A stretch of DNA of 51,939 bases from Lachnospiraceae bacterium UBA3316 (GCA_002361955.1 DESK01000020.1:1-51939); one strand, 5' to 3'. Shown: positions 7,528-17,605, counted from the stretch's first letter. Notes: generated by a model not told the origin, from the letters alone. Made by a program: numbers and translations.

Positions 7528-8451
7528 ATGATCTACACAGTTACCTTCAATCCATCTCTGGACTATATTGTCACAGTGGAGGATTTTAAACTGGGGCTGA
7601 CAAACAGGACCAGCTCCGAACAAATGCTTCCGGGAGGAAAGGGAATCAACGTTTCCACAGTGCTAAAAAACCTGGGGGTGGAGAGTACGGCTCTGGGATT
7701 TATAGCAGGATTTACGGGAGAGGAGATCGTGCGGCGGGTGGAAGCGATGGGCATGAAGTCTGATTTCATCCGGGTAAAGGAGGGAATCTCCAGAATCAAT
7801 GTAAAGCTTGCGTCCATTGACGGCACCGAGATCAACGGAAGCGGCCCCTCCATAAAACCGGAGGAGGCAGAAGAGCTAATGAAAAAGCTGGACGTCCTGG
7901 GAGAGGGAGATATCCTGGTGCTGGCGGGAAGTATCCCCGGATCCATGCCGGATGACACATACCGAAGGGTGCTAGCGAGGCTGGAGGGAAGAAATGTGAT
8001 GGCTGTGGTGGATGCCACCAGGGATCTTCTCGTCAACGTGCTGGAGTACCGGCCGTTTCTTGTAAAGCCAAATAACCATGAGCTGGGAGAGATTTTCGGC
8101 ACAGAGCTGAGAGACAGGGCGTCCGTGATCCCTTACGCGAAGAAAATGCAGGAGATGGGCGCGCAGAATGTGCTGGTGTCCATGGCGGGAGAGGGAGCCG
8201 TGCTGGCAGCAGCAGACGGCTCGGTCTATGAAGCGCCTGCCCCCAAGGGCAGACTTATAAACGGCGTAGGTGCAGGTGATTCCATGGTGGCGGGATTTTT
8301 GGCAGGCTGGATGGAACGGCAGGACTATCGGTACGCCTTCCATATGGGAATTTCTGCCGGAAGCGCCAGCGCGTTTTCAGAATTTCTGGCAACGAAGGAA
8401 GAAGTAGAAGCTGTATACAGACAGGTAATCGGCAAGGAGGAAGAAAGATGA
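7528..8451 (+). CDS. fruK: 1-phosphofructokinase
   Basis: A 307-residue PfkB-family sugar kinase. It phosphorylates fructose 1-phosphate, the product of the fructose PTS, to fructose 1,6-bisphosphate. Visible motifs are the N-terminal TFNPSLDYIV, the glycine-rich PGGKGINVS near residue 37 and the C-terminal anion-hole/catalytic motif NGVGAGDSMVAGF near residues 247-259. ATG 7528 is preceded by CAGGAGG at good spacing; the upstream part of the open frame contains the promoter. The gene overlaps fruA by four bases. Confidence 0.93.
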   Translation: MIYTVTFNPSLDYIVTVEDFKLGLTNRTSSEQMLPGGKGINVSTVLKNLGVESTALGFIAGFTGEEIVRRVEAMGMKSDFIRVKEGISRINVKLASIDGTEINGSGPSIKPEEAEELMKKLDVLGEGDILVLAGSIPGSMPDDTYRRVLARLEGRNVMAVVDATRDLLVNVLEYRPFLVKPNNHELGEIFGTELRDRASVIPYAKKMQEMGAQNVLVSMAGEGAVLAAADGSVYEAPAPKGRLINGVGAGDSMVAGFLAGWMERQDYRYAFHMGISAGSASAFSEFLATKEEVEAVYRQVIGKEEER

Positions 8452-10361
8452 GGATTACGGAACTTTTAGATAAGCGGAGCATCATGCTGAACGGCGCGCC
8501 GAAAAATAAAAAAGAAGCTTTGGACCAGATGATCGCCCTGATGATCAAGAGCGGAAAGATCAACGACGAGGAGGCGTACCGGGCCCAGGTATATGCCAGA
8601 GAAGAGGAAGGGACAACGGGAATCGGGGAAGGGATCGCCATTCCCCACGGGCGCTGCGACGCGGTGGACAGACCGGGGCTGGCGGCCATGGTCGTGAAGG
8701 AGGGCGTGGACTTCGAGGCGCTGGATGATGAGCCTGTGACGCTGATCTTTCTGATCGCGGCTCCGAATACGAAGGATAATGTACATCTGGATGTGCTGAG
8801 CAAGCTGTCTGTGTTGATGATGGATGAGGGATTCTCCGATTCCCTGCGGAATGCCAAGTCGGTCAATGAGTTTTTGGCCATTATCGATAAAGCAGATGCG
8901 GAGAAGGAGAGCATCGATGAGCAGCTGGCCAATTTCGGGACGGCGGAGGCCTCCCAGCTTAAGATCTTAGCGGTGACCGGCTGTCCCACGGGGATCGCCC
9001 ACACCTATATGGCGGCGGAGGGCCTGGAGAAGGCGGCAAAAGAGAGGAACTGCTTTATCAAGGTGGAAACCCGCGGCTCCGCAGGGGCAAAAAATGTCCA
9101 CTCTGCTGCGGATATCGAGGCGGCGGACTGTATCATCATCGCGGCGGATACCCAGGTTCCTATGGACCGCTTCGACGGAAAGAAGGTCATTGAGTGCCAG
9201 GTATCTGACGGAATCAGCAAGGCAGGGGAGCTGATCAACCAGGCGATCTCAGGAAACGTGCCCGTCTACCACGCAGCCTCAGGCGCCGCAGCAAGGACAC
9301 AGACGGCAAAGAAGGGCGGAAGTGTGGGCCATCAGATCTATACGCAGCTGATGAACGGCGTTTCCCATATGCTTCCCTTCGTGGTGGGAGGCGGTATTCT
9401 GATCGCCATCGCTTTCTTGATCGACGGCCTGTCGGTGGATATCAATGCCCTGAGCGCTGTGGAAAGAGAGAGCTTCGGTACGATCACGCCGCTTGCGGCC
9501 TGGTTTAAAAATCTGGGCGGCGTGGCCTTTGGGTTTATGCTTCCTGTGCTGGCAGGCTTCATCGCCATGGCCATCGGAGACAGGCCGGCCCTGGCTCTCG
9601 GCTTTGTGGGAGGCATGATCGCCGTCAATGGAAAATCAGGTTTCCTGGGGGCCCTTGTGGCAGGATTCGCGGCAGGCTACTGTATTCTCTTTCTCCGCAA
9701 GGCCTGCGACAAGCTTCCGGAGTTTTTAGAAAAGATCGCGCCTGTACTGCTCTATCCCCTGTTTGGCATCCTGCTGATGGGACTTCTCATGTCCTTTGTG
9801 GTGGAGCCTGTGATGGGAAGCCTGAATACGGCTTTGAATAATGGGTTGACAAGCATGGGCGGTTCCAGTAAAGTAATCTTAGGATTGATTCTCGGCGGCA
9901 TGATGGCTGTTGATATGGGAGGCCCCTTCAACAAAGCGGCCTATGTATTCGGAACGGCAGCTATCGCGGCAGGAAATTATGACATTATGGCAGCTGTTAT
10001 GATCGGCGGTATGACGCCTCCCTGCGCCATTGCCCTGGCGACGCTTCTGTTCAAAAAGAAATTTACCAAAGAAGAGAGGCAGTCAGGACCTACCAACTTT
10101 ATTATGGGATTGGCCTTTATCACAGAGGGAGCGATTCCCTTCGCAGCGTCTGACCCGCTGCATGTGCTGCCGGCCTGTGTGGCAGGTTCCGGTATTGCAG
10201 GCGCTCTGTCCATGCTCTTTGGCTGTACGTTGATGGCGCCCCACGGTGGGATCTTCGTGTTCCCGGTGGTGGGAAATGCGCTGATGTACCTGGCAGCCCT
10301 GGCAGTGGGAACGGCAGTGTCAGCCCTGCTTTTGGGAGTGCTGAAGAAAAATGTTGAGTGA
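8448..10361 (+). CDS. fruA: Fructose PTS enzyme IIABC
   Basis: A 637-residue fused phosphotransferase transporter. Domain IIA (about residues 1-145) has the phosphorylated histidine in GIAIPHGRC (His67). Domain IIB (about 170-270) has the active cysteine in TGCPTGIAHT (Cys179). The membrane domain IIC follows from about residue 297 to the end. It imports fructose and releases fructose 1-phosphate for the kinase encoded just upstream. The domain order A-B-C is common in Firmicutes. A strong terminator follows. Confidence 0.94.
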   Translation: MRITELLDKRSIMLNGAPKNKKEALDQMIALMIKSGKINDEEAYRAQVYAREEEGTTGIGEGIAIPHGRCDAVDRPGLAAMVVKEGVDFEALDDEPVTLIFLIAAPNTKDNVHLDVLSKLSVLMMDEGFSDSLRNAKSVNEFLAIIDKADAEKESIDEQLANFGTAEASQLKILAVTGCPTGIAHTYMAAEGLEKAAKERNCFIKVETRGSAGAKNVHSAADIEAADCIIIAADTQVPMDRFDGKKVIECQVSDGISKAGELINQAISGNVPVYHAASGAAARTQTAKKGGSVGHQIYTQLMNGVSHMLPFVVGGGILIAIAFLIDGLSVDINALSAVERESFGTITPLAAWFKNLGGVAFGFMLPVLAGFIAMAIGDRPALALGFVGGMIAVNGKSGFLGALVAGFAAGYCILFLRKACDKLPEFLEKIAPVLLYPLFGILLMGLLMSFVVEPVMGSLNTALNNGLTSMGGSSKVILGLILGGMMAVDMGGPFNKAAYVFGTAAIAAGNYDIMAAVMIGGMTPPCAIALATLLFKKKFTKEERQSGPTNFIMGLAFITEGAIPFAASDPLHVLPACVAGSGIAGALSMLFGCTLMAPHGGIFVFPVVGNALMYLAALAVGTAVSALLLGVLKKNVE

Positions 10362-10408
10362 GCGGGCTGGTGAGTAAGCCGGCCAAGAAGGGTTGCTGAG
10401 ATCCAGGG

Positions 10409-10473
10409 GCCCCATGGAGAATCATCCGCGCAGGAAGTTTCCTGCCGGGGGAGGTTCCATGGGGCTGTTTTTT
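10409..10473 (+). terminator. Terminator after fruA
   Basis: The outer stem pairs GCCCCATGGA (10409-10418) with TCCATGGGGC (10456-10465) and is followed by TGTTTTTTG. A second hairpin, GCAGGAA/TTCCTGC (10430-10445), sits in the loop. Confidence 0.85.
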
Positions 10474-10578
10474 GTGGTGTAACTGCGAAGCGCACGGTCT
10501 GCGGCCCAAACAGCTGCAGAGGAATGGAAATAGAGCGGGGCTGGGAAAGGTTCAGCCAGGCAGAAAAAGGAGGAGAAC

Positions 10579-11319
10579 ATGCTCTCAGAACAGAGACAGG
10601 CAATGATTTTACAATATCTGGAGGAAAGGCGCAGCGTTACTGTGGCTGAGCTGACGGAGTTTTTAGGTATCTCTGAATCCACGGCCAGGAGGGATATCAC
10701 GGTGCTGGATAAGGCAGGGAAGCTTGTGAAGGTGTTTGGCGGGGCGGTGGCTCTGGAAAGCCATTATCTCGCCCAGGAGCCTACCGTCGCCCAGAAGTCG
10801 GAAGAAAACCAGGAGGAAAAGCAGAGAATCGCCAGATACGCGGCTTCCCTGGTGGGCCCGGAGGATTTCGTCTATCTGGACGCGGGAACTACCACAGGCT
10901 ATATGCTGGATTTCCTTGAGGAGAAGGACGCCGTGTTTGTGACAAACGCCGTGGCCCATGCCCAGAGGCTCGCGGCGATGGGCTGCCGGGTGCTGCTGGT
11001 GGGAGGGACGCTGAAAGCCGCCACCGAGGCTGTGGTGGGTGCCTCGGCTGCCAGGATGCTGCGGGATTACCATTTTACGAAGGGATTTTTTGGAACGAAT
11101 GGGGTGAGCCGGGAAGCAGGCTTTACTACGCCGGATGTCAATGAAGCCCTGGTAAAACGGACAGCCCTGGAGCAGTGCCGGAGAGCCTATGTGCTGGCGG
11201 ATCATACAAAATTTCAGGTGGTGAGCGCCGTGACCTTCGCTTCCCTGGAGGCGGCTCTTGTCCTGACGGATAACAGCCAGGAAGGATTTGAGGAGGCGGA
11301 CGTGACCGTCTGCCAATAG
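10579..11319 (+). CDS. fruR: DeoR-family transcriptional regulator
   Basis: A 246-residue repressor of the DeoR/GlpR family. The N-terminal winged helix-turn-helix (residues 1-57) contains VTVAELTEFLGISESTARRD. The C-terminal sugar-phosphate-binding domain (about 75-235) has the typical DAGTTT motif and FFGTNGV. In Firmicutes such a gene beside fruK and fruA usually responds to fructose 1-phosphate. Here it follows the fru genes after a terminator, so it may also be transcribed separately. Likely targets are the phased repeats at 7400-7496. Function by context, family certain. Confidence 0.85.
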   Translation: MLSEQRQAMILQYLEERRSVTVAELTEFLGISESTARRDITVLDKAGKLVKVFGGAVALESHYLAQEPTVAQKSEENQEEKQRIARYAASLVGPEDFVYLDAGTTTGYMLDFLEEKDAVFVTNAVAHAQRLAAMGCRVLLVGGTLKAATEAVVGASAARMLRDYHFTKGFFGTNGVSREAGFTTPDVNEALVKRTALEQCRRAYVLADHTKFQVVSAVTFASLEAALVLTDNSQEGFEEADVTVCQ

Positions 11320-11327
11320 GAGGAACT

Positions 11328-13208
11328 ATGGAAAAGGATAAATATTTGAAACTGCTGTCAGCGAAATACCCCAATTTACAGGCAGTGTACAGGGAGATTA
11401 TCAACCTGAACGCCATCCTGAACCTGCCAAAGGGTACGGAACACTTTCTGAGCGATCTTCATGGGGAGTATGAGGCGTTCTGCCATATTTTGAACAACTG
11501 CTCCGGCGTTATCAGGGAGAAGGTAAAGCTCCTGTCCGGAAATTCCCTCTCCGATGAGGAGCAGAAGGAGCTCTGTACGCTGATCTATTATCCGAAGGAA
11601 AAGCTGGAGCTGTGTAGAAGGCAGGGGAAGCTCACCAGGGAATGGTACAGAAAGCGTCTGAATGAGCTGATCGAGGCGGCGAAGCTGTTTTCTTCCAAGT
11701 ATACCCGCTCGAAGGTCCGGAAGGCCATGCCGGAAGAATTTGCCTATATCATTGATGAGTTGATCCATGTCCAGAAGGATGAGGATGACAATCAGGTGAT
11801 CTACCACAAAAAGATTTTAGATACAATCCTGGAGCTTGACGCGGCGGATGAGTTTATTATTGCCCTGGCTTCTCTGCTTAAAAGGCTTGCGGTGGATCAT
11901 CTGCACATAGTGGGGGATATCTACGACAGGGGACCCTCGCCGGATCGGATCCTGGATATGCTGATGGAATACCATTCCCTGGATATCCAGTGGGGGAATC
12001 ACGATATCCTCTGGATCGGTGCTGCCATGGGCAGCGAGGCCTGTATGGCCAATGCAGTGAGGAACAGCCTGCGCTACCACAATGTGGAGATGCTGGAGAA
12101 CGGCTACGGTATCAGTGTCCGGAAGCTGACCCTGTTTGCAGAGAAAACCTATCAGGAGGAGGAGCCCATGAAGGCAGCCCAGAAGGCTCTGAATGTGATT
12201 CTCTTTAAGCTGGAGGGGCAGGTCATTCTGCGCCACCCGGAGTATGAGATGGAGGACAGGCTGCTGCTGGATAAGATCGACCGGGAGGCGGGAACTGTCC
12301 GCATCGGCCATAAGGAGTATGCCATGAAGGACATGGATTTTCCCACGGTGGATCCGAAAAACCCCTATGAGCTGTCTTCGGAGGAAGAGGAGATCGTAAG
12401 GGATATGCAGACAGCGTTCCGGCAGAGTGAGAGACTTCAGAGACATATCCGTTTTCTGTATGAAAAGGGGGGAATGTACCTGGTCTTCAACGGAAATCTC
12501 CTGTACCACGGCTGCATTCCCTTAAACAGGCTGGGAGCGTTTGACAGCATGACCCTGGACGGCAGGACTTATGAGGGACGGGCCTATCTGGACTATGCGG
12601 ATCAGATGGTGAGAAAACTGAGGACTTCGAAGGCCACCCAGAGCGACAGGGATTTTGCCTGGTATCTCTGGTGCGGAAGAAAATCGCCCCTTGCCGGGAG
12701 GAATATCAAGACCTTTGAGAGGAGCTATGTGGAGGATGAGGAGGCCTGGTATGAGGAAAAGAATCCTTATTATCAGTATCACGAGCGGGAGGGGATCTGC
12801 GATATGATCCTGAAGGAATTCGGCCTTGCATCGGAACATTCCCATATCATTAACGGCCATACGCCGATACGGACGCTGAAGGGGGAGCTTCCCGTAAAAG
12901 CAGGAGGAAAGCTTCTGGTGATCGACGGAGGCTTCTGTGAGGCCTATCACGCGACCACGGGGATTGCCGGTTACACGCTGATCTACAATTCCCATGGAAT
13001 GAGGCTGAAGTCCCATCATCCCTTTGAAAACATCTACAAAGCCCTGGAAGAGAATAAGGATATTGAATCCGACTCCTCCATGATCGAGACGGAAAATGGG
13101 AGAGTGATGGTCAAGGATACGGATATCGGAAAGGGAATCCAGGAGGATATCGAGGATCTGAAGGAACTGGCCAGAAAATACCAGGCAGGCGGGTTTCTGA
13201 GAGATTAG
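11328..13208 (+). CDS. fbp: Fructose-1,6-bisphosphatase, class III
   Basis: A 626-residue protein of the Firmicute class III type, which dephosphorylates fructose 1,6-bisphosphate to fructose 6-phosphate in gluconeogenesis. It carries metallophosphoesterase motifs in order: SDLHGEYEA near residue 42, GDIYDRGP near 198, GNHD near 223 and NGHTPI near 508. The start is eight bases after the regulator's stop with AGGAGG upstream, so the two are cotranscribed. Coupling to a fructose-uptake regulator may help balance the bisphosphate pool; that is inference. Confidence 0.93.
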   Translation: MEKDKYLKLLSAKYPNLQAVYREIINLNAILNLPKGTEHFLSDLHGEYEAFCHILNNCSGVIREKVKLLSGNSLSDEEQKELCTLIYYPKEKLELCRRQGKLTREWYRKRLNELIEAAKLFSSKYTRSKVRKAMPEEFAYIIDELIHVQKDEDDNQVIYHKKILDTILELDAADEFIIALASLLKRLAVDHLHIVGDIYDRGPSPDRILDMLMEYHSLDIQWGNHDILWIGAAMGSEACMANAVRNSLRYHNVEMLENGYGISVRKLTLFAEKTYQEEEPMKAAQKALNVILFKLEGQVILRHPEYEMEDRLLLDKIDREAGTVRIGHKEYAMKDMDFPTVDPKNPYELSSEEEEIVRDMQTAFRQSERLQRHIRFLYEKGGMYLVFNGNLLYHGCIPLNRLGAFDSMTLDGRTYEGRAYLDYADQMVRKLRTSKATQSDRDFAWYLWCGRKSPLAGRNIKTFERSYVEDEEAWYEEKNPYYQYHEREGICDMILKEFGLASEHSHIINGHTPIRTLKGELPVKAGGKLLVIDGGFCEAYHATTGIAGYTLIYNSHGMRLKSHHPFENIYKALEENKDIESDSSMIETENGRVMVKDTDIGKGIQEDIEDLKELARKYQAGGFLRD

Positions 13209-13228
13209 AAGGAAAACGAAAGAGGAAG

Positions 13229-13270
13229 GGGCGGCCCCCGATCATTCTGTTGGATGATCGGGGGCCGCCC
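13229..13270. terminator. Bidirectional terminator between fbp and the GH84 gene
   Basis: A perfect 17-base-pair stem (13229-13245 with 13254-13270), rich in G and C, with an 8-base loop. It lies between two convergent genes. T-rich runs are weak, but the stem is exceptionally stable. Confidence 0.8.
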
Positions 13271-13317
13271 TTCTTAGAGATTAAAACAGGACGCAGCTGT
13301 TTTGCAACTTTACATTT

Positions 13318-16300
13318 TTAAAATTTGCTGATCTTTTCTGCTGCGTACTGAAGAATCAGCGCTGCGTCAGAGGTGTTGGTCACACCGTCGCCGTTTACGT
13401 CGGCTGCCGCCGCGTCATCGCCTGTAAGGGCGCTGTACTCAGCTGCTGCCTGCAGCAGGGCGGTGCTGTCGCTGGTGTTGATCCGTCCGTCGCCGTTTAC
13501 ATCGCCTAACAGACGTACCTCGGAGGCTTCCAGAGTCAGGTTTCTCACAGCGTCGTCGATGGAAGGCTGTAAAGCGTTAACATCTTCGTATACGTCCTGT
13601 CCTGCTGCCAGAGCCTCGGAAAGTCCTACGAGGGTATCTGCCACATACTGATCGCTGTTTTCCAGAATTTCTTCAGCCTTTACGATCATGGCATGGAGGG
13701 CAGCCTTATTTCCCTTCTGCTGTAAGCTAAGGACTGCGTCGATGATCTTGGTGTAGGCATCTGCCAGAGCCGTATCCGGGCGGTCGGGGTTCTCCAGGAT
13801 TGCCTGGGCTTCCTCGATGGCCTCCTGCAGAGCAGCGGTAGTGTCATCTGTGTATTTTCCGCTTTCTGCCAGTTCCTTTGCGGCCTCTATCAGGCTCTCT
13901 AAAGAGGTTACATCTGCTTTCTTAGAGAATCTTTCAAAAATATCCTGAATCGCGTATACGGCAGCGTTAACTACATCCTGGGAAGCGTCAACATTTTCAT
14001 ATACGGTCTTACCTGCCTCAAGGGCGGCCTTCAGATCTTCCACGTCGCCCGGATCGTAATTGTTTTCCAGAACGAGAAGCTTTTCTCCGATGGCAAGTTC
14101 GGTTGCCAGATGGGTTTTATTTGCGCCGGGAACCAGATTGTTTACTGCGACCACGAGGGAGACAGAAGCTGCGTTCAGCTCAGCTCTTGTGGCATTCTTG
14201 TTTTCCAGAGCATCCTTTGCCGTCTGGAGGGCAGCCCTCAGGGCGTCTGCGCCTTCTGATCTGTATCCGAACAGATCCTCGGAGGCCCATTTCGTGTAGA
14301 GCGTCTTCAGGCCTTCCCGTACCATATCCTTCTTTTCTGTGACGAGGATCTCGGAAATGTTCATGGAAGAGCTGCTTCCGTCAAAGGTAAGCTTGACTGC
14401 TGAGATGGAGCCGCCCACCTTCAAGGTATTCACCTGCTGGTCCAGAGCGCCTATCTCGCGCCAGCCGTCTTCAGCGTCTCTTGTGCTCTTAACGTCCTTT
14501 ACGCTCACCTTGGCATTGCAGATCTGTGCCTCATCCTGAATGATAGTCAGGCTGTCTACATTGGTGACAGAGGTCATGGGAAGCACCAGGGTATTGCCTT
14601 CGGAAATATTCTGGGCGGTAGCTGATGTTCCCAGGTCGCCGTCGTACAGGGCAGCCATATTGGTGATGTCAAAGTCAGCGCTGACCAGATCCACGCTGTC
14701 GTCGCCGATGTTGGAAACGGCCTTATTGTAAAGAACCTCGTAGACCTGAATCCAGTTTCCGTAGCTCTCTGCGGCGGAGAAACGGATGTAGCGGGCCATC
14801 TCACCTTCTGCGTTGTAGCTTACGGAGGCCACTGTCTGGCCATCCAGAGTTTCAATGACGTAATCGGTGTAAGGAATCACATCCCCGATCTGCGTCCAGG
14901 TTACAGCGTCTGTGGAAACCTCCACGATGGTGGATTTGAAGCCGTCTACGCCTTCCTGCAGGCCCTTGGGATTTGGCGCGTAGCAGATCTTCAGGTCATA
15001 AAGAGGAATGGCCTTCTGCAGGTCCACACGCACATAGCTGCCTACGCTGGTTCCTGAGCTGGAGTAGAACCTTGTGCGCATATTTCCGTCAACGGCGTAG
15101 GAGATGTAGTTGTATCCGTACATGCCCAGGTCTGTGGTTGCTGTGGGTGTGCCGATGCTGTAAACGACTGTGGCGCGGAAGTCCGCGATCTGTACAGAGA
15201 CAGCTTCCTCACCGGTGTTTACCGCGCGGAGGTAGGAGGCGGTTATGGGTGCGTTTGTTTTCAGTACGCCGTCAGCGGCGGTGGCTTCCGCATCCGTCCA
15301 CTCGATGCCGTTTAAGGAATACTGAAGCTTCAATGTATCGGTCTGGTCAGTCGTCACGCTGATCTCGGACAGTTTCATGGCCTTCGGAAGGTTGAAGCCT
15401 ACGTATGCGCCTGCGTCCAGCGTAAGGTCCAGATCGGAAACGCTGTAAAAGCCGCCCTGGAAGGATACTTTCTTATCCATAAGAATTTTGGAGTCCGTGA
15501 AGACATTGCACTCTACTTCAGGAACGAGTGTCTTTGTGAGCAGGGACTGGATCTGGCTGGCGGAATCTGTAAGCATGGGTTTGATTCTCTTTAAGCCTAC
15601 TTGTGCGGTCTTATAATTGGTAACGCCGCTTCTCTCCATGTAGGCAACCTTAAAGGTGTCGGCATTCGCAAGCTTTTCCTGCAGGAGACGGATGTTTTCC
15701 ATAGTCGCTGAAATGTCGCCCTCGCAGGCAGTGATAAAGCCGTCCATGGAGGCAATGCCGGCCTGGGCCAGGTTATCATAGGCGTCCAGGTGTACGGAGA
15801 TCTCCTCTAAAAGCCCTGCGTTCTCAATATTTCTGAGAAGGGCAGCGTCTTCGCGCATAGTCTCGAACTCTGCCTTTAACGCGGTCGCCGCGCCCAGGAC
15901 ATCCTTGCCCTCTCTTAAGGCGCTGTTGAGAGCTTCCAGCTTGTCTGTCAGATATCTGGATTCGTCAAAGGCAAAGCTTTCGCCCTCTTTTATGAAGGAC
16001 AGGTTGTCCGCAAAGCGCAGGAAGGCTTCGCTGGCTTCCGGAACGAGCTCCTCAATGGCGCGCTTCCAGCTGTCCATGCAGGCAAAGCCGCCCACATTCC
16101 AGGAATAGTCGGCGCCGCTGAAGATCGCTACCTTGCTGGCCTCAGCCTGGCACATGGGATTCAGGAAGAAGCCTGACAGATTGTCCACATCGGTGTGCAG
16201 GATTTCCAGGGGAGCCATCATCAGGTTGCCTTCGCAGTAGTCGTTTACAGGATAGTTCCACCAGGAAGCCAGGTCACGGTCAACGCCTGTCTGTGTCTTG

Positions 16301-17463
16301 GGCCACTCATAGGATTCTTTTGTGATGGCGGACATGGTGTCGGAACCGGTCCACATCACAACCACATCCTCATCCAGGGTCTCCATGAAGGGCTTAAAAT
16401 AAGTAGTCATGCTGGAACCCCAGGAATTGCAGTATCTGGTGGCAACTACGATCAGAGGCTTCACATCGCCCTTTTCCTGGACGAATTCCCGGTTTACCCG
16501 GTTAATGATGTTTGCGTGGTTGGTGCCGCTTACATAGCCGCTCAGGTCATCGTAGGAGATACCGAACTGGCGGACGCCCAGGCTGTAAAGCTGTTCAAAC
16601 TTAGCGATCAGGGCATTGTAGTCGTCATCGGTGTTGTAGTTAAAGCCATAGCCCGGATGAGCGCTCCAGCAGAAGCTTACATTGTCTTTTTCACTTTCTG
16701 CCGCAAGCTGGCGGATTTCCTCAGCCTTGTCATCGGGGTAAGGGGTTCTCCACTGATCCTTGTGGTAGGGGTCGTCCTTGGGCGCGTAGATGTAAGTATT
16801 CATCTTAAATTCTGCCGTGTCCTTGATCAGTCCCAGCCGCTCTTCAAAAGACCAGGGGAAGCCGTAGAAGCCTTCTACGAAACCGCGCAGTTTGATGTTG
16901 GGATAGTCGGAGATCACAGCCTCCGCAAAGGAGCCGTCCGCTGTCTTTTGCTCCAGCATCTGTTCCAGGGTAAGGACGCCGTAGTAAGCGCCGTCCTCGT
17001 CAGCGCCGAGGATCGTAACCTGGCCTTTGGCATTTTCATCGTTGGTGGCTTCCAATACATAACCCTGCTCTTCAGAGAGGGCAGCGTCTCCGCCGTGTCC
17101 CAGGGAAGCATAGTCTGCGGCGTCGGTGGTCACCAGGATGGTAGCCTGGTCCGCGGAAGCCTCGCTGCCTTCCGCATAAGAAATGCCTGCGTCCTCCAGC
17201 ACGGCTTTCAGCTTGGGAAGGGTCTGGTCGTCCTGGCCGCCCCGTACGACAAGGTTGACGGTACCGTCAAATTTCATGCCCTCTGTGGATGTGTATTCCA
17301 TGCTCTGGGGCTTGGGGTAAACAGCGGCTGTCACGCTCTCCTCAGTGTCTGTCGGGGCTGCCGCCTGTACAGCCAGGCTTTGCAGCGGGCTGCTGACAAC
17401 AAGAGAGAGGGCAAAGGTTACGGCTGTGCCGGCCTTTAGTGTGTGCGTAAAATTTTTCTTCAT
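13318..17463 (-). CDS. GH84 beta-N-acetylglucosaminidase with dockerin
   Basis: A 1381-residue secreted enzyme. It has a signal peptide (about 1-35), a GH20-like N-terminal domain, then the GH84 catalytic barrel from about 188 (RGFVEGFYGFPWS) to 470. The catalytic Asp pair is in ISYDDLSG (Asp305, Asp306). Galactose-binding-like sandwich domains (F5/8 or CBM32 type) lie near 650-1040. FIVAR-like helical repeats follow at about 1045-1315, and a two-repeat dockerin (DVNGDGRINTSDS and DVNGDGVTNTSDA) closes the protein. The overall plan is like Clostridium perfringens NagH/NagJ. GH84 enzymes cleave terminal GlcNAc from host glycans; some were first named hyaluronidases. The start at 17463 has AGGAGG and the signal peptide. 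No LPXTG anchor is present. Confidence 0.92.
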   Translation of the reverse strand: MKKNFTHTLKAGTAVTFALSLVVSSPLQSLAVQAAAPTDTEESVTAAVYPKPQSMEYTSTEGMKFDGTVNLVVRGGQDDQTLPKLKAVLEDAGISYAEGSEASADQATILVTTDAADYASLGHGGDAALSEEQGYVLEATNDENAKGQVTILGADEDGAYYGVLTLEQMLEQKTADGSFAEAVISDYPNIKLRGFVEGFYGFPWSFEERLGLIKDTAEFKMNTYIYAPKDDPYHKDQWRTPYPDDKAEEIRQLAAESEKDNVSFCWSAHPGYGFNYNTDDDYNALIAKFEQLYSLGVRQFGISYDDLSGYVSGTNHANIINRVNREFVQEKGDVKPLIVVATRYCNSWGSSMTTYFKPFMETLDEDVVVMWTGSDTMSAITKESYEWPKTQTGVDRDLASWWNYPVNDYCEGNLMMAPLEILHTDVDNLSGFFLNPMCQAEASKVAIFSGADYSWNVGGFACMDSWKRAIEELVPEASEAFLRFADNLSFIKEGESFAFDESRYLTDKLEALNSALREGKDVLGAATALKAEFETMREDAALLRNIENAGLLEEISVHLDAYDNLAQAGIASMDGFITACEGDISATMENIRLLQEKLANADTFKVAYMERSGVTNYKTAQVGLKRIKPMLTDSASQIQSLLTKTLVPEVECNVFTDSKILMDKKVSFQGGFYSVSDLDLTLDAGAYVGFNLPKAMKLSEISVTTDQTDTLKLQYSLNGIEWTDAEATAADGVLKTNAPITASYLRAVNTGEEAVSVQIADFRATVVYSIGTPTATTDLGMYGYNYISYAVDGNMRTRFYSSSGTSVGSYVRVDLQKAIPLYDLKICYAPNPKGLQEGVDGFKSTIVEVSTDAVTWTQIGDVIPYTDYVIETLDGQTVASVSYNAEGEMARYIRFSAAESYGNWIQVYEVLYNKAVSNIGDDSVDLVSADFDITNMAALYDGDLGTSATAQNISEGNTLVLPMTSVTNVDSLTIIQDEAQICNAKVSVKDVKSTRDAEDGWREIGALDQQVNTLKVGGSISAVKLTFDGSSSSMNISEILVTEKKDMVREGLKTLYTKWASEDLFGYRSEGADALRAALQTAKDALENKNATRAELNAASVSLVVAVNNLVPGANKTHLATELAIGEKLLVLENNYDPGDVEDLKAALEAGKTVYENVDASQDVVNAAVYAIQDIFERFSKKADVTSLESLIEAAKELAESGKYTDDTTAALQEAIEEAQAILENPDRPDTALADAYTKIIDAVLSLQQKGNKAALHAMIVKAEEILENSDQYVADTLVGLSEALAAGQDVYEDVNALQPSIDDAVRNLTLEASEVRLLGDVNGDGRINTSDSTALLQAAAEYSALTGDDAAAADVNGDGVTNTSDAALILQYAAEKISKF

Positions 17464-17490
17464 ACGTACCTCCTGTGTAAAAATAATATG

Positions 17491-17582
17491 ATTTAGGGGT
17501 AAAGCTGGTTTACGGATCATAAAGTCTCCCATCCACTGTCATGCAGGCATGACGTGAATATGGGCTTTTGACACTGAAACCA
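17491..17582. repeat. Short repeat family, copy A (in the GH84 leader)
   Basis: It matches 50173-50352 at both ends: TGGTTTACGGAT at the left, and ATCCACTGTCATGC through GGGCTTTTGACACTGAAACCA at the right. The copy lacks about 110 internal bases present there. GTCATGC-AG-GCATGAC forms a hairpin. It lies between the likely -10 and the ribosome site of the GH84 gene. Confidence 0.7.
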
Positions 17583-17583
17583 T

Positions 17584-17589
17584 AGTATA
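17584..17589 (-). promoter_or_regulatory. Possible -10 box of the GH84 gene
   Basis: TATACT on the minus strand, about 120 bases before the start codon. No convincing -35 was found at 16-18 bases, so an activator or another promoter is possible. Confidence 0.4.
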
Positions 17590-17605
17590 AAATGAATGTA
17601 ACGGT

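Noticed and set aside
16195..17439. Plus-strand open frame of 414 codons inside the GH84 gene
   Set aside because: Antisense to the GH84 signal and catalytic region; no ribosome site or domain.
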